This document shows, piece by piece, positions 7,154 through 14,942 of a stretch of DNA of 25,533 nucleotides. A program made the position numbers and the translations under genes. Origin of the DNA: Desulfurobacterium sp. GTDB taxonomy: Bacteria; Aquificota; Aquificia; Desulfurobacteriales; Desulfurobacteriaceae. Positions within the stretch are counted from its first letter, which is position 1. Each line of letters starts with the position of its first letter. Below the pieces are notes generated by a model. It ran no database searches and was not told the origin of the DNA. It saw only the letters and a program-made list of their open reading frames with translations. The DNA lies in contig JALSLT010000101.1 in the NCBI GenBank assembly GCA_026988135.1, positions 1 through 25,533 on the forward strand. Direction: 5' to 3'.

Positions 7154-8497
7154 ATGAAATTAAAAACTAAAGTTGTATCTACTATTAAAAGATTTTCTCT
7201 ATTCCCTCCAAACGCAAAAGTTCTTTGCGCCGTTTCAGGAGGCCCGGATTCGGTTGCCCTTTTATCCGTTCTTCATGAAATTTCCCAAAAAGAGTATCCC
7301 ATGAAACTGTATGTGGCACATTTTAATCATGGAATAAGAGATGAAAGTAACGAAGAGGAAATATTTGTTATAAAATTATGTGAATCTTTAAATATCCCTA
7401 TTTTCACCGAAAAAGAAACTACTATAAAATTTTCAAAAAAAGGGAACATGGAGGCCATTGCCCGCCAAAAAAGATATGGATTTTTATACAGAACAGCCGG
7501 AAAGATAAATGTCGATGTCATAGCCACAGGACATACCGCTTCCGACCTAACCGAAACAGTTCTTTTTAACCTGACCAAAGGAAGCGGTATAAAGGGAATG
7601 AGAGGATTTCTGCCGAAACGAGACAAAATCATTCGTCCTCTATTTGAGGTCAGCAGAAAGGAAGTCGAAACTTACTTAAACGAAAAAAATATCTCTTACG
7701 TAATAGACTCCTCAAATTTTTCGTTAAAATTTTCCAGAAATTTAATCCGAATAAAGGTCGTTCCTATCCTGACAAAGATAAACCCATCCCTTGAAAAAAC
7801 CATACTCCGGGAAACAGAAATATTCAGGGAAATGGAGCATTTTGTACAGGAGGAAATCAAAAAAATAATCGGGAAAGCAAAATTCAAAAACAACTCTGTA
7901 TCGTTAGATATTACTTGCTTGCAAAACCTGCACCCTTTCTTACTAAAAGAAACAGTTCAGGAGCTCTTTCACAGGTTAACAAACGAACATCTCAACAACA
8001 AAAAATTAAAAGCGATTGAAACCCTTGTTTACAAAAACACAAGTGGTTTTATAAATCTAAAAAACGGATATATCTTCTATAAAGACCAACATTTTGCAAC
8101 AGTCATGAAAAAAAACAAGGAAACTTCAAAAATCTTTTTCATTCCTATAGATGAAGTTACAAAAAAAGTAGAAACACCTTTAGGAACATTCTTTATCAAT
8201 ACAGAAAACCCTGACTTTGAAATACCTTTAAATGAGTTTAAAAAGGGTCTTTTTATCAAAACTCGACAAGAAGGAGACTGGATGCAATTTCCTTACGGGA
8301 GAAAAAAACTAAAAAAATTTCTTATCGAGAAAAAAATCCCGGTGAAAAGCAGAAAAAAACTTTTAATGCTTTCAACAAAAGAAAAAGAGATAGTATGGAT
8401 TCCAGGAATCTTCAAAAAAACATATATTAATGGGAACAAAGAAAAAATAGGTATGAGGTTTGAAAGTGGAACTAAAAATCATGATAACGGAATATGA
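7154..8497 (+). CDS. tilS: tRNA(Ile)-lysidine synthetase
   Basis: TilS ligates lysine to C34 of tRNA-Ile2(CAT), changing its decoding from AUG to AUA. The N-terminal PP-loop ATPase has SGGPDSVAL at 28-36 and an HFNHGIRDESNEEE segment at about 56-69. The C-terminal TilS domain shows RQEGDWMQFPYGRKKLKKFL (about 373-392) and EKKIPVKSRKKL. At 447 residues it is the long, two-domain form. The ATG at 7154 lies 24 nt after the tRNA CCA end; no Shine-Dalgarno sequence is visible before it, and the PP-loop leaves little room for another start. It begins the tilS-hpt-ftsH order, also conserved in Bacillus, and overlaps hpt. Confidence 0.95.
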   Translation: MKLKTKVVSTIKRFSLFPPNAKVLCAVSGGPDSVALLSVLHEISQKEYPMKLYVAHFNHGIRDESNEEEIFVIKLCESLNIPIFTEKETTIKFSKKGNMEAIARQKRYGFLYRTAGKINVDVIATGHTASDLTETVLFNLTKGSGIKGMRGFLPKRDKIIRPLFEVSRKEVETYLNEKNISYVIDSSNFSLKFSRNLIRIKVVPILTKINPSLEKTILRETEIFREMEHFVQEEIKKIIGKAKFKNNSVSLDITCLQNLHPFLLKETVQELFHRLTNEHLNNKKLKAIETLVYKNTSGFINLKNGYIFYKDQHFATVMKKNKETSKIFFIPIDEVTKKVETPLGTFFINTENPDFEIPLNEFKKGLFIKTRQEGDWMQFPYGRKKLKKFLIEKKIPVKSRKKLLMLSTKEKEIVWIPGIFKKTYINGNKEKIGMRFESGTKNHDNGI

Positions 8498-8969
8498 AAT
8501 CAGAGAGCGGATAAAAACTCTCGCGGAAGAGATATCTGAAGAATTCTATGGAGAAAAAATAACGGCCGTATGTTTACTGAAAGGAGCGTTTATCTTTACA
8601 GCAGACCTAATTAGAGAGCTGAAAACGGAAGTCGAAATTGAATTTATGCGGATAAAAAGCTATAAAGGAACAGAGAAAGGAGAAGATAAACTTATTTACA
8701 ATATAGAAACAGATATAACCGAAAAAAACGTACTGATAGTTGACGACATACTTGACACCGGAGGTTGCTTAAAAACAGCTTTTTCTATCCTTAAAAGGAA
8801 AAAACCTGCTAAAATAAAAACTTGCGTTCTACTTGAAAAAGAGAGAAAGAAGTCCATAAGCGCTGACTTCATCGGATTCAAAATACCGGATAAATTTGTT
8901 GTGGGCTATGGCCTTGATATGAGTGAGCTATATAGAGATTTACCCTATATAGCGGTATTGGGAAACTAA
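8481..8969 (+). CDS. hpt: Hypoxanthine(-guanine) phosphoribosyltransferase
   Basis: This purine salvage enzyme converts hypoxanthine or guanine plus PRPP to IMP or GMP. With the ATG at 8481 the protein is 162 residues. LKGA is at 33-36, the flexible-loop region RIKSYKGTEKGE at 57-68, and the PRPP-binding motif VLIVDDILDTGGCL at 84-97. The frame is also open upstream to a TTG at 8460. I prefer the ATG because family members start a few residues before the first helix, though its ribosome site (GTGGA) is weak. With that start it overlaps tilS by 17 nt. The neighbours tilS and ftsH support the identification. It cannot be told from sequence alone which base it prefers. Confidence 0.9.
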   Translation: MITEYEIRERIKTLAEEISEEFYGEKITAVCLLKGAFIFTADLIRELKTEVEIEFMRIKSYKGTEKGEDKLIYNIETDITEKNVLIVDDILDTGGCLKTAFSILKRKKPAKIKTCVLLEKERKKSISADFIGFKIPDKFVVGYGLDMSELYRDLPYIAVLGN

Positions 8970-8987
8970 AAGATTAAGGAGAAAAAC

Positions 8988-10868
8988 ATGAACCGTTTCC
9001 GTGACATATTGAAAAGCGTAGCACTCTGGATAACAATAGCTCTTCTTATGATAATCGCATTTAACTTTTTTAGCTCTCCCCAATTCACAAGAAAAAGCCT
9101 TCCTTTCTCAACATTTCTTCAAGAAATAGAGAAAGGGGAAATCAAAACAGTAACAATAAAAGGTCAACAAATAACAGGTTTGACAAAAGAGGGAAAAGAG
9201 TTTGAAACATACACTCCCTATTACCCTGACCTTGTAAAAAAATTAACGGAAAAAAATGTTGAAATCAACGTAAAGCCGGAAGAGGGAAGCCCATGGTATA
9301 TAACTGTTTTAGTCTCATGGCTTCCCATGATTTTTCTAATAGTAATCTGGATAAGTATGATGCGTCAGATGAATGCAGGAGGAAGTAAAGCACTTTCTTT
9401 TGCTAAAAGCAAAACAAAAATATTTATAGATAACAAACCAAAAGTTAGCTTTAAAGATGTTGCAGGAATAGATGAGATAAAAGATGAAGTGGCAGAAGTC
9501 GTTGAATTTCTGAGAAATCCGAAAAAATATCAGCAACTGGGCGGAAAAATACCTAAAGGAATTCTCCTTGCCGGAGCACCGGGAACCGGAAAAACTCTCC
9601 TTGCTAAGGCAATAGCCGGAGAAGCCAATGTTCCATTCCTATCTGTCAGCGGGTCGGAATTTGTTGAAATGTTTGTAGGCGTGGGAGCATCGAGAGTAAG
9701 AGATCTGTTTGACCAGGCAAAAAAACATGCACCTTGCATAGTATTTATAGATGAAATCGATGCCGTAGGTAGAAAGAGAGGGGTTGGAGTAACCGGAGGT
9801 CATGACGAAAGAGAGCAGACATTAAACCAATTGCTTGTTGAATTGGATGGTTTTGAAAGCAACGAAGGAATCATTGTAATAGGTGCTACAAACAGACCCG
9901 ATATTCTTGATCAAGCACTTTTAAGACCGGGAAGATTTGACAGACAAATATATGTCCCTCTTCCTGACATAAAAGGAAGAACCGAGATACTTAAAATACA
10001 CACAAAAGACAAACCTCTCGGTGAAGATGTTGACCTTGAAGTTATTGCCCGTTCAACACCGGGCTTTTCAGGAGCCGATCTTGCTAACATAGTAAACGAA
10101 TCAGCACTAATAGCCGCAAGAAAAAACCACGGTAAAATAGCGATGGAAGATTTTGAAGAAGCAAAAGATAAAGTAACAATGGGCATAGAAAGAAAAAGTT
10201 TGGTTTTAAGTGAGACAGAAAAGATAACAACAGCTTATCATGAAGCGGGGCATACTCTTGTTGCAAAACTTTTACCAAACACAGACAGGGTTCATAAGGT
10301 AACCATTATTCCGAGAGGAAAAGCCCTCGGAATTACCCAGCAACTACCTGAAGATGATAAATACACCTATACAAAAGATTATCTGCTTGATAAACTCTGT
10401 GTACTATTCGGAGGAAGGGTTGCCGAAGAAATTGCCCTCGGAACAATTTCAACGGGAGCCGGGAACGATATAGAAAGAGCAACCGAACTAACGAGAAAAA
10501 TGGTAGCCGAATGGGGAATGAGTGAAAAAATAGGACCTATAGCTGTGAAAATGAAAGAACAGTTTGGAGAACCTGTTGAAATTGTAAGCGAAGATACAAA
10601 AAGAATCGTTGATAAAGAAGTAAAAAGAATTGTTTCGGAAACATACCAGAAAGCCAAAGAGCTCATAACAAATAATTTTGAAAGACTGGAAAATCTTGCT
10701 AAAGCTCTTCTAGAGAAAGAAACCCTAACAGGCGAGGAAATAGACCTGGCAATGGAAGGAAAGTCGGGAAACAGTGAAAAACCACCTCAGAACCCAGTTC
10801 CACCTAAAAAAGGAGAAAAAAAAGAGAACGACCTTCCTCCAAATTTCAACCCTCAATTTGATGCCTAA
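8988..10868 (+). CDS. ftsH: ATP-dependent zinc metalloprotease FtsH
   Basis: FtsH is a hexameric inner-membrane AAA+ protease that degrades damaged membrane proteins and some regulators. The 626 residues show TM1 at about 10-28, a periplasmic domain, and TM2 at about 104-124. The AAA module has Walker A GAPGTGKTLLAKA near 195-207, Walker B IVFIDEIDAVG, and the second region of homology ATNRPDILDQALLRPGRF. The zinc protease motif HEAGH is at 418-422, with a probable third ligand D494 in GAGNDIERAT. The tail is Pro/Lys-rich and probably disordered. AAGGAG precedes the ATG. Only 18 nt separate it from hpt, so it is transcribed with tilS and hpt, presumably from the tRNA-Met promoter. Confidence 0.97.
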   Translation: MNRFRDILKSVALWITIALLMIIAFNFFSSPQFTRKSLPFSTFLQEIEKGEIKTVTIKGQQITGLTKEGKEFETYTPYYPDLVKKLTEKNVEINVKPEEGSPWYITVLVSWLPMIFLIVIWISMMRQMNAGGSKALSFAKSKTKIFIDNKPKVSFKDVAGIDEIKDEVAEVVEFLRNPKKYQQLGGKIPKGILLAGAPGTGKTLLAKAIAGEANVPFLSVSGSEFVEMFVGVGASRVRDLFDQAKKHAPCIVFIDEIDAVGRKRGVGVTGGHDEREQTLNQLLVELDGFESNEGIIVIGATNRPDILDQALLRPGRFDRQIYVPLPDIKGRTEILKIHTKDKPLGEDVDLEVIARSTPGFSGADLANIVNESALIAARKNHGKIAMEDFEEAKDKVTMGIERKSLVLSETEKITTAYHEAGHTLVAKLLPNTDRVHKVTIIPRGKALGITQQLPEDDKYTYTKDYLLDKLCVLFGGRVAEEIALGTISTGAGNDIERATELTRKMVAEWGMSEKIGPIAVKMKEQFGEPVEIVSEDTKRIVDKEVKRIVSETYQKAKELITNNFERLENLAKALLEKETLTGEEIDLAMEGKSGNSEKPPQNPVPPKKGEKKENDLPPNFNPQFDA

Positions 10869-10886
10869 CGGGAGGTAAAGTTTTAG

Positions 10887-11447
10887 ATGATAGATACTGT
10901 AAGAATAGAAAAAGCAGTGAAAGAAATACTCCTTGCCATCGGGGAAGATCCTGAAAGAGAAGGCTTAAAAGATACTCCGAAACGGGTCGCCAACATGTAC
11001 AAGGAAGTTTTATCGGGATATGAAGATTCCCCCGATAACCATTCCGTCCTTTTTTCGGAAATGTACGATGAGATGATAATAGTCAAAGATATTCCGTTCT
11101 TTTCCCTATGCGAACACCACATGTTGCCATTTTTCGGAAAAGTGCACATATCCTACATACCGGGAAATGACAAAGTAACGGGACTATCGAAACTTGCAAG
11201 AATCACCGATGTTTATGCAAAAAGGCTTCAGTTACAAGAAAGAATGACCGAACAGATAGCATCCGCAATAATGGAAAAATTTAAAGCAAAAGGAGTAATG
11301 GTCATTATCGAAGCTCAACACCTATGTATGATAATGAGAGGTGTCAAAAAACCGGGCTCCTTAACCATCACAAGCTCCATAAAAGGCATACTAAGAAAAG
11401 AACCTACACGAACAGAAGCATTATTCCTTATAAAGGATGGGAAATGA
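10887..11447 (+). CDS. folE: GTP cyclohydrolase I
   Basis: This enzyme converts GTP to 7,8-dihydroneopterin triphosphate, the first step to folate and also a source of queuosine precursors. The 186 residues are of type IA length. The zinc ligands are visible as C75 and H78 in LCEHHMLPF and C147 in HLCMIMRG. The family blocks GLKDTPKRVANMY (26-38) and KVTGLSKLARITDVYAKRLQ (96-115) are intact. GGGAGG lies 11 nt before the ATG. It sits 18 nt after ftsH in the same operon. Its TGA overlaps the next gene's ATG (ATGA), suggesting coupled translation. Confidence 0.96.
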   Translation: MIDTVRIEKAVKEILLAIGEDPEREGLKDTPKRVANMYKEVLSGYEDSPDNHSVLFSEMYDEMIIVKDIPFFSLCEHHMLPFFGKVHISYIPGNDKVTGLSKLARITDVYAKRLQLQERMTEQIASAIMEKFKAKGVMVIIEAQHLCMIMRGVKKPGSLTITSSIKGILRKEPTRTEALFLIKDGK

Positions 11448-12250
11448 TAAAAAAACTTACGTTTATAATTGCAATCATAATTTCAATCTCCTCATGCTCA
11501 ACATTTAGCAGAGAGAAGAAGCCTCCGAGAGCTGTCCCGGAAATTGAAGAAACAAAAGTAATTTCCCAAAAAGAGAAAGCGGAAGGCTTTTATAAAATCG
11601 GGATATCATATCTTCAACTGGGAGATATTCCCCTTGCATTAAAATATCTTTTTAAAGCAAAAAAGTTTGGCCCAAGAGAGCCGAAAATATACAACATGAT
11701 AGGCTATACATTCTACATAAGAGGAGATATCAAATCAGCGCTAAAATATATCAATAAAGCACTTGAAATAGACCCTAAATTTTCAGAAGCCTACATGAAC
11801 CTTGCAATAATAGCGGAAGAAAATGGAAAAACTGAAGAAGCGAAAAAATACTATCTTAAAGCACTTGAAAACCCTCTGTTTCTGCATCCTGAAACGGCAT
11901 ACTACAAATTGGCACTTATGGAAGAAAAGGAAGGAAACTTGGAGCAAGCTAGAAAATACTTAACATTCTCAATAAGAAACAACCTTGACTTTTTACCTGC
12001 CTACGTAGAATTAGGGAAAATTTTTGAAAAAGAGGGAAAAACCGAAGACGCAAAACAGTTGTACTACCAAATAATTAAAAAGTTTCCCCAACTTCAAGAA
12101 CCTTATTACAGATTAGGAAAACTATATTTCGATGAAAAAAACACACCTTTAGCCAAAAAATTTCTCGAAAAATGCTATAAAATTAATCCTGAATCCAAGT
12201 GGGGTATAAAAGCTCAAGAGGTAATGACAAAATATGGCTTTGAAAAGTAG
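11444..12250 (+). CDS. TPR-containing lipoprotein
   Basis: The reading frame is open further upstream inside folE, but the real start is the ATG at 11444, with GGATGG upstream. It gives MIKK and a hydrophobic stretch ending in the lipobox I15-S16-S17-C18, so the protein (268 aa) is probably a lipid-modified lipoprotein; Ser at +2 permits outer-membrane sorting in E. coli terms. TPR units run from about residue 45 to 260, for example AEGFYKIGISYLQLGDIPLA and AYMNLAIIAEENGKTEEAKK. The plan resembles PilF/PilW pilotins and NlpI, but no pilus genes are nearby, so no function is claimed. It overlaps folE by 4 nt and the next gene by 17 nt. Confidence 0.82.
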   Translation: MIKKLTFIIAIIISISSCSTFSREKKPPRAVPEIEETKVISQKEKAEGFYKIGISYLQLGDIPLALKYLFKAKKFGPREPKIYNMIGYTFYIRGDIKSALKYINKALEIDPKFSEAYMNLAIIAEENGKTEEAKKYYLKALENPLFLHPETAYYKLALMEEKEGNLEQARKYLTFSIRNNLDFLPAYVELGKIFEKEGKTEDAKQLYYQIIKKFPQLQEPYYRLGKLYFDEKNTPLAKKFLEKCYKINPESKWGIKAQEVMTKYGFEK

Positions 12251-13097
12251 AGTATTAATTGTTATTTTAGTGATTTTAGGAATCCTTCTTTCAATAATTG
12301 CAGGAGGAATAATATTTCTTTATAAACCCGATTTTTTCCTTTCTATAATATTCGGGACAAAAGAAAAACCCCTAATAGAAAATAAGAAAGAAGAGCAAAA
12401 GCTTTCCAAACAAGAAATTTACCACCTGAAAGAAATTGTTGATGAAAATCTATCTCGGATTAGAGAAGGTGTAACAGAACATCCCGCGATATTATATAAA
12501 ATCTCCGAGAATGATAACTCAACGGACGCTTACGTTTTAACCGTTTCAGAGCTTGAATGGCCATTTGCAAAAACATATACAAAAGGGAATATAACTCTTA
12601 ATAAAGCAAAAAAAGTGTTCAAATGCAAAGACCTGTTCATAATTGATTATGATATAACAGGAATGGTAATTCCATCGGCAAAAACCGGATTACTTATAGA
12701 CAAAGGGGTTATAGTCCCTGGTATGGAAAGAGGAAAACCTCTGACTTTACCGTTTTACGGAAATTGTAGTGAAATATCCGGTTACGTTTTTAACAATCTC
12801 GGCGATTTTTCAGGAATCTGCAAAAATGGAGATTTTATACCTGCATCATGGATAAGTAATCTTAATTTATCAACATGCTCCATTATATACACTAAACCTA
12901 TCGAAACAGAGAATACCGCCACACAAAATCAAACAGAAAACACATCGTTTACAAACAAAACAGAAAACAACAACACTTTAATAATAAACCCAAAAAGTGA
13001 TAGCAGAATAAATGACCAGTTTCAACAAAACCAGACACCAAAGAATACCAACCAAACAAACATTATAAATTTTAACGAAAATTTAACCAATCAATAA
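12234..13097 (+). CDS. Unknown membrane-anchored exported protein, Asn/Thr-rich tail
   Basis: I do not recognise this 287-residue protein. It has one N-terminal membrane helix (about 6-31), then an extracytoplasmic domain. That domain has four Cys (KVFKCKDL, YGNCSEIS, SGICKNGDF, NLSTCSII), which could form two disulfides. The last 65 or so residues are low-complexity, rich in Asn, Thr, Gln and Glu, with seven N-X-S/T sequons. The ATG at 12234 lies inside the end of the lipoprotein gene; GAGG is 13 nt upstream, and a TTG at 12240 is an alternative. It is the last gene of the tRNA-Met/tilS/hpt/ftsH/folE series. No terminator is seen between it and the tRNA-Arg promoter. Its operon position next to a lipoprotein suggests an envelope role, as inference. 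Confidence 0.75.
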   Translation: MALKSRVLIVILVILGILLSIIAGGIIFLYKPDFFLSIIFGTKEKPLIENKKEEQKLSKQEIYHLKEIVDENLSRIREGVTEHPAILYKISENDNSTDAYVLTVSELEWPFAKTYTKGNITLNKAKKVFKCKDLFIIDYDITGMVIPSAKTGLLIDKGVIVPGMERGKPLTLPFYGNCSEISGYVFNNLGDFSGICKNGDFIPASWISNLNLSTCSIIYTKPIETENTATQNQTENTSFTNKTENNNTLIINPKSDSRINDQFQQNQTPKNTNQTNIINFNENLTNQ

Positions 13098-13100
13098 AAG

Positions 13101-13128
13101 TTGCGAACAAACTGTTTTTGAATATATT
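13101..13128 (+). promoter_or_regulatory. Promoter of tRNA-Arg(ACG)-tadA unit
   Basis: TTGCGA at 13101-13106, a 16-bp spacer and TATATT at 13123-13128. Transcription would begin about 7 nt before the tRNA. The -10 is identical to those of the other two tRNA promoters in the window. Confidence 0.65.
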
Positions 13129-13142
13129 TTAGCTACGTAAAT

Positions 13143-13219
13143 GCGCCCGTAGCTCAACTGGATAGAGCGTGGGACTACGGATCCCAAGGTTGCGGGTTCG
13201 ACTCCTGCCGGGCGCGCCA
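13143..13219 (+). tRNA. tRNA-Arg(ACG)
   Basis: A 77-nt cloverleaf with encoded CCA. The acceptor GCGCCCG pairs with CGGGCGC, the D-arm is GCTC...GAGC, and the anticodon stem TGGGA/TCCCA holds loop CTACGGA (anticodon ACG). The T-arm is GCGGG-TTCGACT-CCTGC with one G-T wobble. This is the tRNA whose A34 is converted to inosine by TadA in bacteria; tadA starts 37 nt downstream. Confidence 0.97.
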
Positions 13220-13256
13220 CTGTTTTTATTCTTGAACCTCAAATGGAAATTTCTCA

Positions 13257-13748
13257 ATGAAAAATAAAGACATACTGTTTTTAAACGAAGCATTAAAAGA
13301 AGCCGCAAAAGCTCTTTCTTACAAAGAAGTTCCGATAGGTGCAGTAATTGTCAAAGAAACGAAAATCATAGGAAGAGGCTTTAACAAAAAAGAGTTTCTA
13401 CAGAACCCCACATCCCACGCCGAAATAATAGCAATAGAAGAAGCATCCCAAACTCTAAATTCATGGAGATTAACAGGAACAACTCTTTATTCCACTGTTG
13501 AACCGTGTATCATGTGCTGCGGAGCCATAATTCAAGCACGAATATCTCGAATCGTGTACTGTATTCCCGACGAAAAATTCGGAGGGGTCGAAAGTCTATT
13601 TTCGATATTTTCAAATGAGAAGCTAAACCACTCGGTAAAAGTTGAAAAAATATATCTACCAAGAGCAAAAGAATTACTACAAAATTTTTTTAAAACCATC
13701 AGGAAAAACAGGTATAATTTCACAAACTTTTCACAGGAGGAGACGTGA
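13257..13748 (+). CDS. tadA: tRNA-specific adenosine deaminase
   Basis: TadA deaminates A34 of tRNA-Arg(ACG) to inosine so that it can read CGU, CGC and CGA. The 163-residue protein has the cytidine/adenosine deaminase zinc site, H54-A-E56 (SHAEIIAIEEA) and P83-C84-I-M-C87 (EPCIMCCGA). E56 is the proton shuttle. It lies directly behind its own substrate tRNA and is probably on the same transcript; the Shine-Dalgarno sequence is weak. Its last codons contain AGGAGG, which serves the following aminotransferase gene, and the two overlap by GTGA. A guanine deaminase of the same superfamily is less likely, given the length and the motif. Confidence 0.93.
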   Translation: MKNKDILFLNEALKEAAKALSYKEVPIGAVIVKETKIIGRGFNKKEFLQNPTSHAEIIAIEEASQTLNSWRLTGTTLYSTVEPCIMCCGAIIQARISRIVYCIPDEKFGGVESLFSIFSNEKLNHSVKVEKIYLPRAKELLQNFFKTIRKNRYNFTNFSQEET

Positions 13749-14926
13749 AACCTTTAAAAGAAAGACTAATGACTCCCGGACCTACTCTTGTTCCGGAAAG
13801 GGTACTTCAAGCAATATCATCCCATCCGGTATATCACAGATCGGCAGAATTTAAAGAAATATTTACAAATACCATAAAACTACTAAAAAAACTTTTCAGG
13901 ACAGATAGAGATACGATTATTCTAACCTCTTCGGGAACAGGAGCTATGGAAGCAGCCGTATCTAACCTTTTCTCTCCCGGTGATAGTGCAGTAATTGTTG
14001 TTGGCGGAAAGTTCGGACAAAGATGGGAAGAACTATGCAAAACATTCGGAGTAAACCCTATAGTAATAGAACTGGAATGGGGAAAATCCGTTAATCCCGA
14101 AGATATCAGAAAAAAAATAGAGAACAACAAAAATGTAAAAGGGATACTCATTCAGATATGTGAAACATCAACAGGAGCATATAACGATATTAAAGCAATA
14201 GGAGATATAACCTCTGAATACAATGATATCCTACTTATAGCTGACGGAATAACAGCTTTCGGAGTTTACGATATACCCGTTGACGAATGGAATATAGATG
14301 TTGCAATTACCGGTTCACAAAAAGCATTAATGACACCCCCCGGCCTTGCAATAATAAGTATGAGCGAAAAAGCAAAAACCAGATTATCAAAGGTGGAAAA
14401 AAGAAGTTACTATTTTGATCTTGAAAAAGAGATTAAGAATCAGTTAAAGGGACAAACAGCCTACACCCCAGCAGTAAACCTTATAATAGGCTTAAACGAA
14501 GCTCTAAAAATGATAGAAGAAGAAGGCCTTAAAAATGTTGCGGAAAGACATGAAATACTTGCAAAGTGTGCGAGAGCCGGAATAAAAGCCCTTGAGCTTG
14601 AACTTCTACCTGAATGTCCTGCAAACGGCGTAACAGCGGTTAAACTACCGGAACACATTGATGGACAGAAGTTTGTTTCGTGGATAAAGAACAAATTTGG
14701 AATTGTTATAGCAGGAGGGCAGGAGCATCTAAAAGGTAAAATTTTCAGGCTTTCCCATATGGGATACATAGATATATTTGATCTTTTGACACAACTTGAA
14801 GCTGTTGAATTTGCATTAACGAGAATAGAAATGTATCCCGCCTACGGAAAATCTGTAAAAGCAGCTATGGAAAAATACATAGAGCTTGTACATCATAAAC
14901 CTATAACTTATAGAAAGGGGAGTTAA
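13745..14926 (+). CDS. Class V aminotransferase (serine/alanine-glyoxylate type)
   Basis: This 393-residue PLP enzyme belongs to the serine-pyruvate/alanine-glyoxylate aminotransferase group, long mis-annotated as 'soluble hydrogenase 42 kDa subunit'. It begins MKPLKERLMTPGPTLVPERV, the usual TPGPT..P N-terminus. It carries LTSSGTGAMEAAVSNLFSPG at about 60-79. The PLP-binding lysine is K193 in ITGSQKALMTPPGL, with the metal-free aspartate (IADGITAFG) before it. The GTG at 13745 is chosen because AGGAGG sits just upstream and it overlaps tadA by 4 nt. The substrate cannot be fixed from sequence: serine-glyoxylate, alanine-glyoxylate and aspartate activities all occur in this group. Its end overlaps the convergent DUF39 gene by 4 bp. 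Confidence 0.88.
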   Translation: MKPLKERLMTPGPTLVPERVLQAISSHPVYHRSAEFKEIFTNTIKLLKKLFRTDRDTIILTSSGTGAMEAAVSNLFSPGDSAVIVVGGKFGQRWEELCKTFGVNPIVIELEWGKSVNPEDIRKKIENNKNVKGILIQICETSTGAYNDIKAIGDITSEYNDILLIADGITAFGVYDIPVDEWNIDVAITGSQKALMTPPGLAIISMSEKAKTRLSKVEKRSYYFDLEKEIKNQLKGQTAYTPAVNLIIGLNEALKMIEEEGLKNVAERHEILAKCARAGIKALELELLPECPANGVTAVKLPEHIDGQKFVSWIKNKFGIVIAGGQEHLKGKIFRLSHMGYIDIFDLLTQLEAVEFALTRIEMYPAYGKSVKAAMEKYIELVHHKPITYRKGS

Positions 14927-14942
14927 TACTCCCTTTCTATCT
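14911..14942. terminator. Bidirectional hairpin holding both convergent stop codons
   Basis: TAGAAAGGGGAGT (14911-14923) and ACTCCCTTTCTA (14928-14939, extended by a base or two) form a 12-bp stem with one bulged G and the loop TAAT. The palindrome TTAA at 14923-14926 gives TAA to the plus-strand aminotransferase and to the minus-strand DUF39 gene. Neither side has a clean T-tract after the stem, though the plus-strand descending arm is pyrimidine-rich, so termination strength is uncertain. Confidence 0.6.

Noticed and set aside
8460..8480. TTG start adding seven residues to Hpt
   Set aside because: GAGG would be only about 1-2 nt from the TTG, and the extension lies outside the family's conserved N-terminus; the ATG at 8481 is preferred, though not proven.
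11324..11443. N-terminal extension of the TPR lipoprotein into folE
   Set aside because: It would bury the lipoprotein signal inside the protein; the ATG at 11444 gives a proper signal peptide, lipobox and ribosome site.
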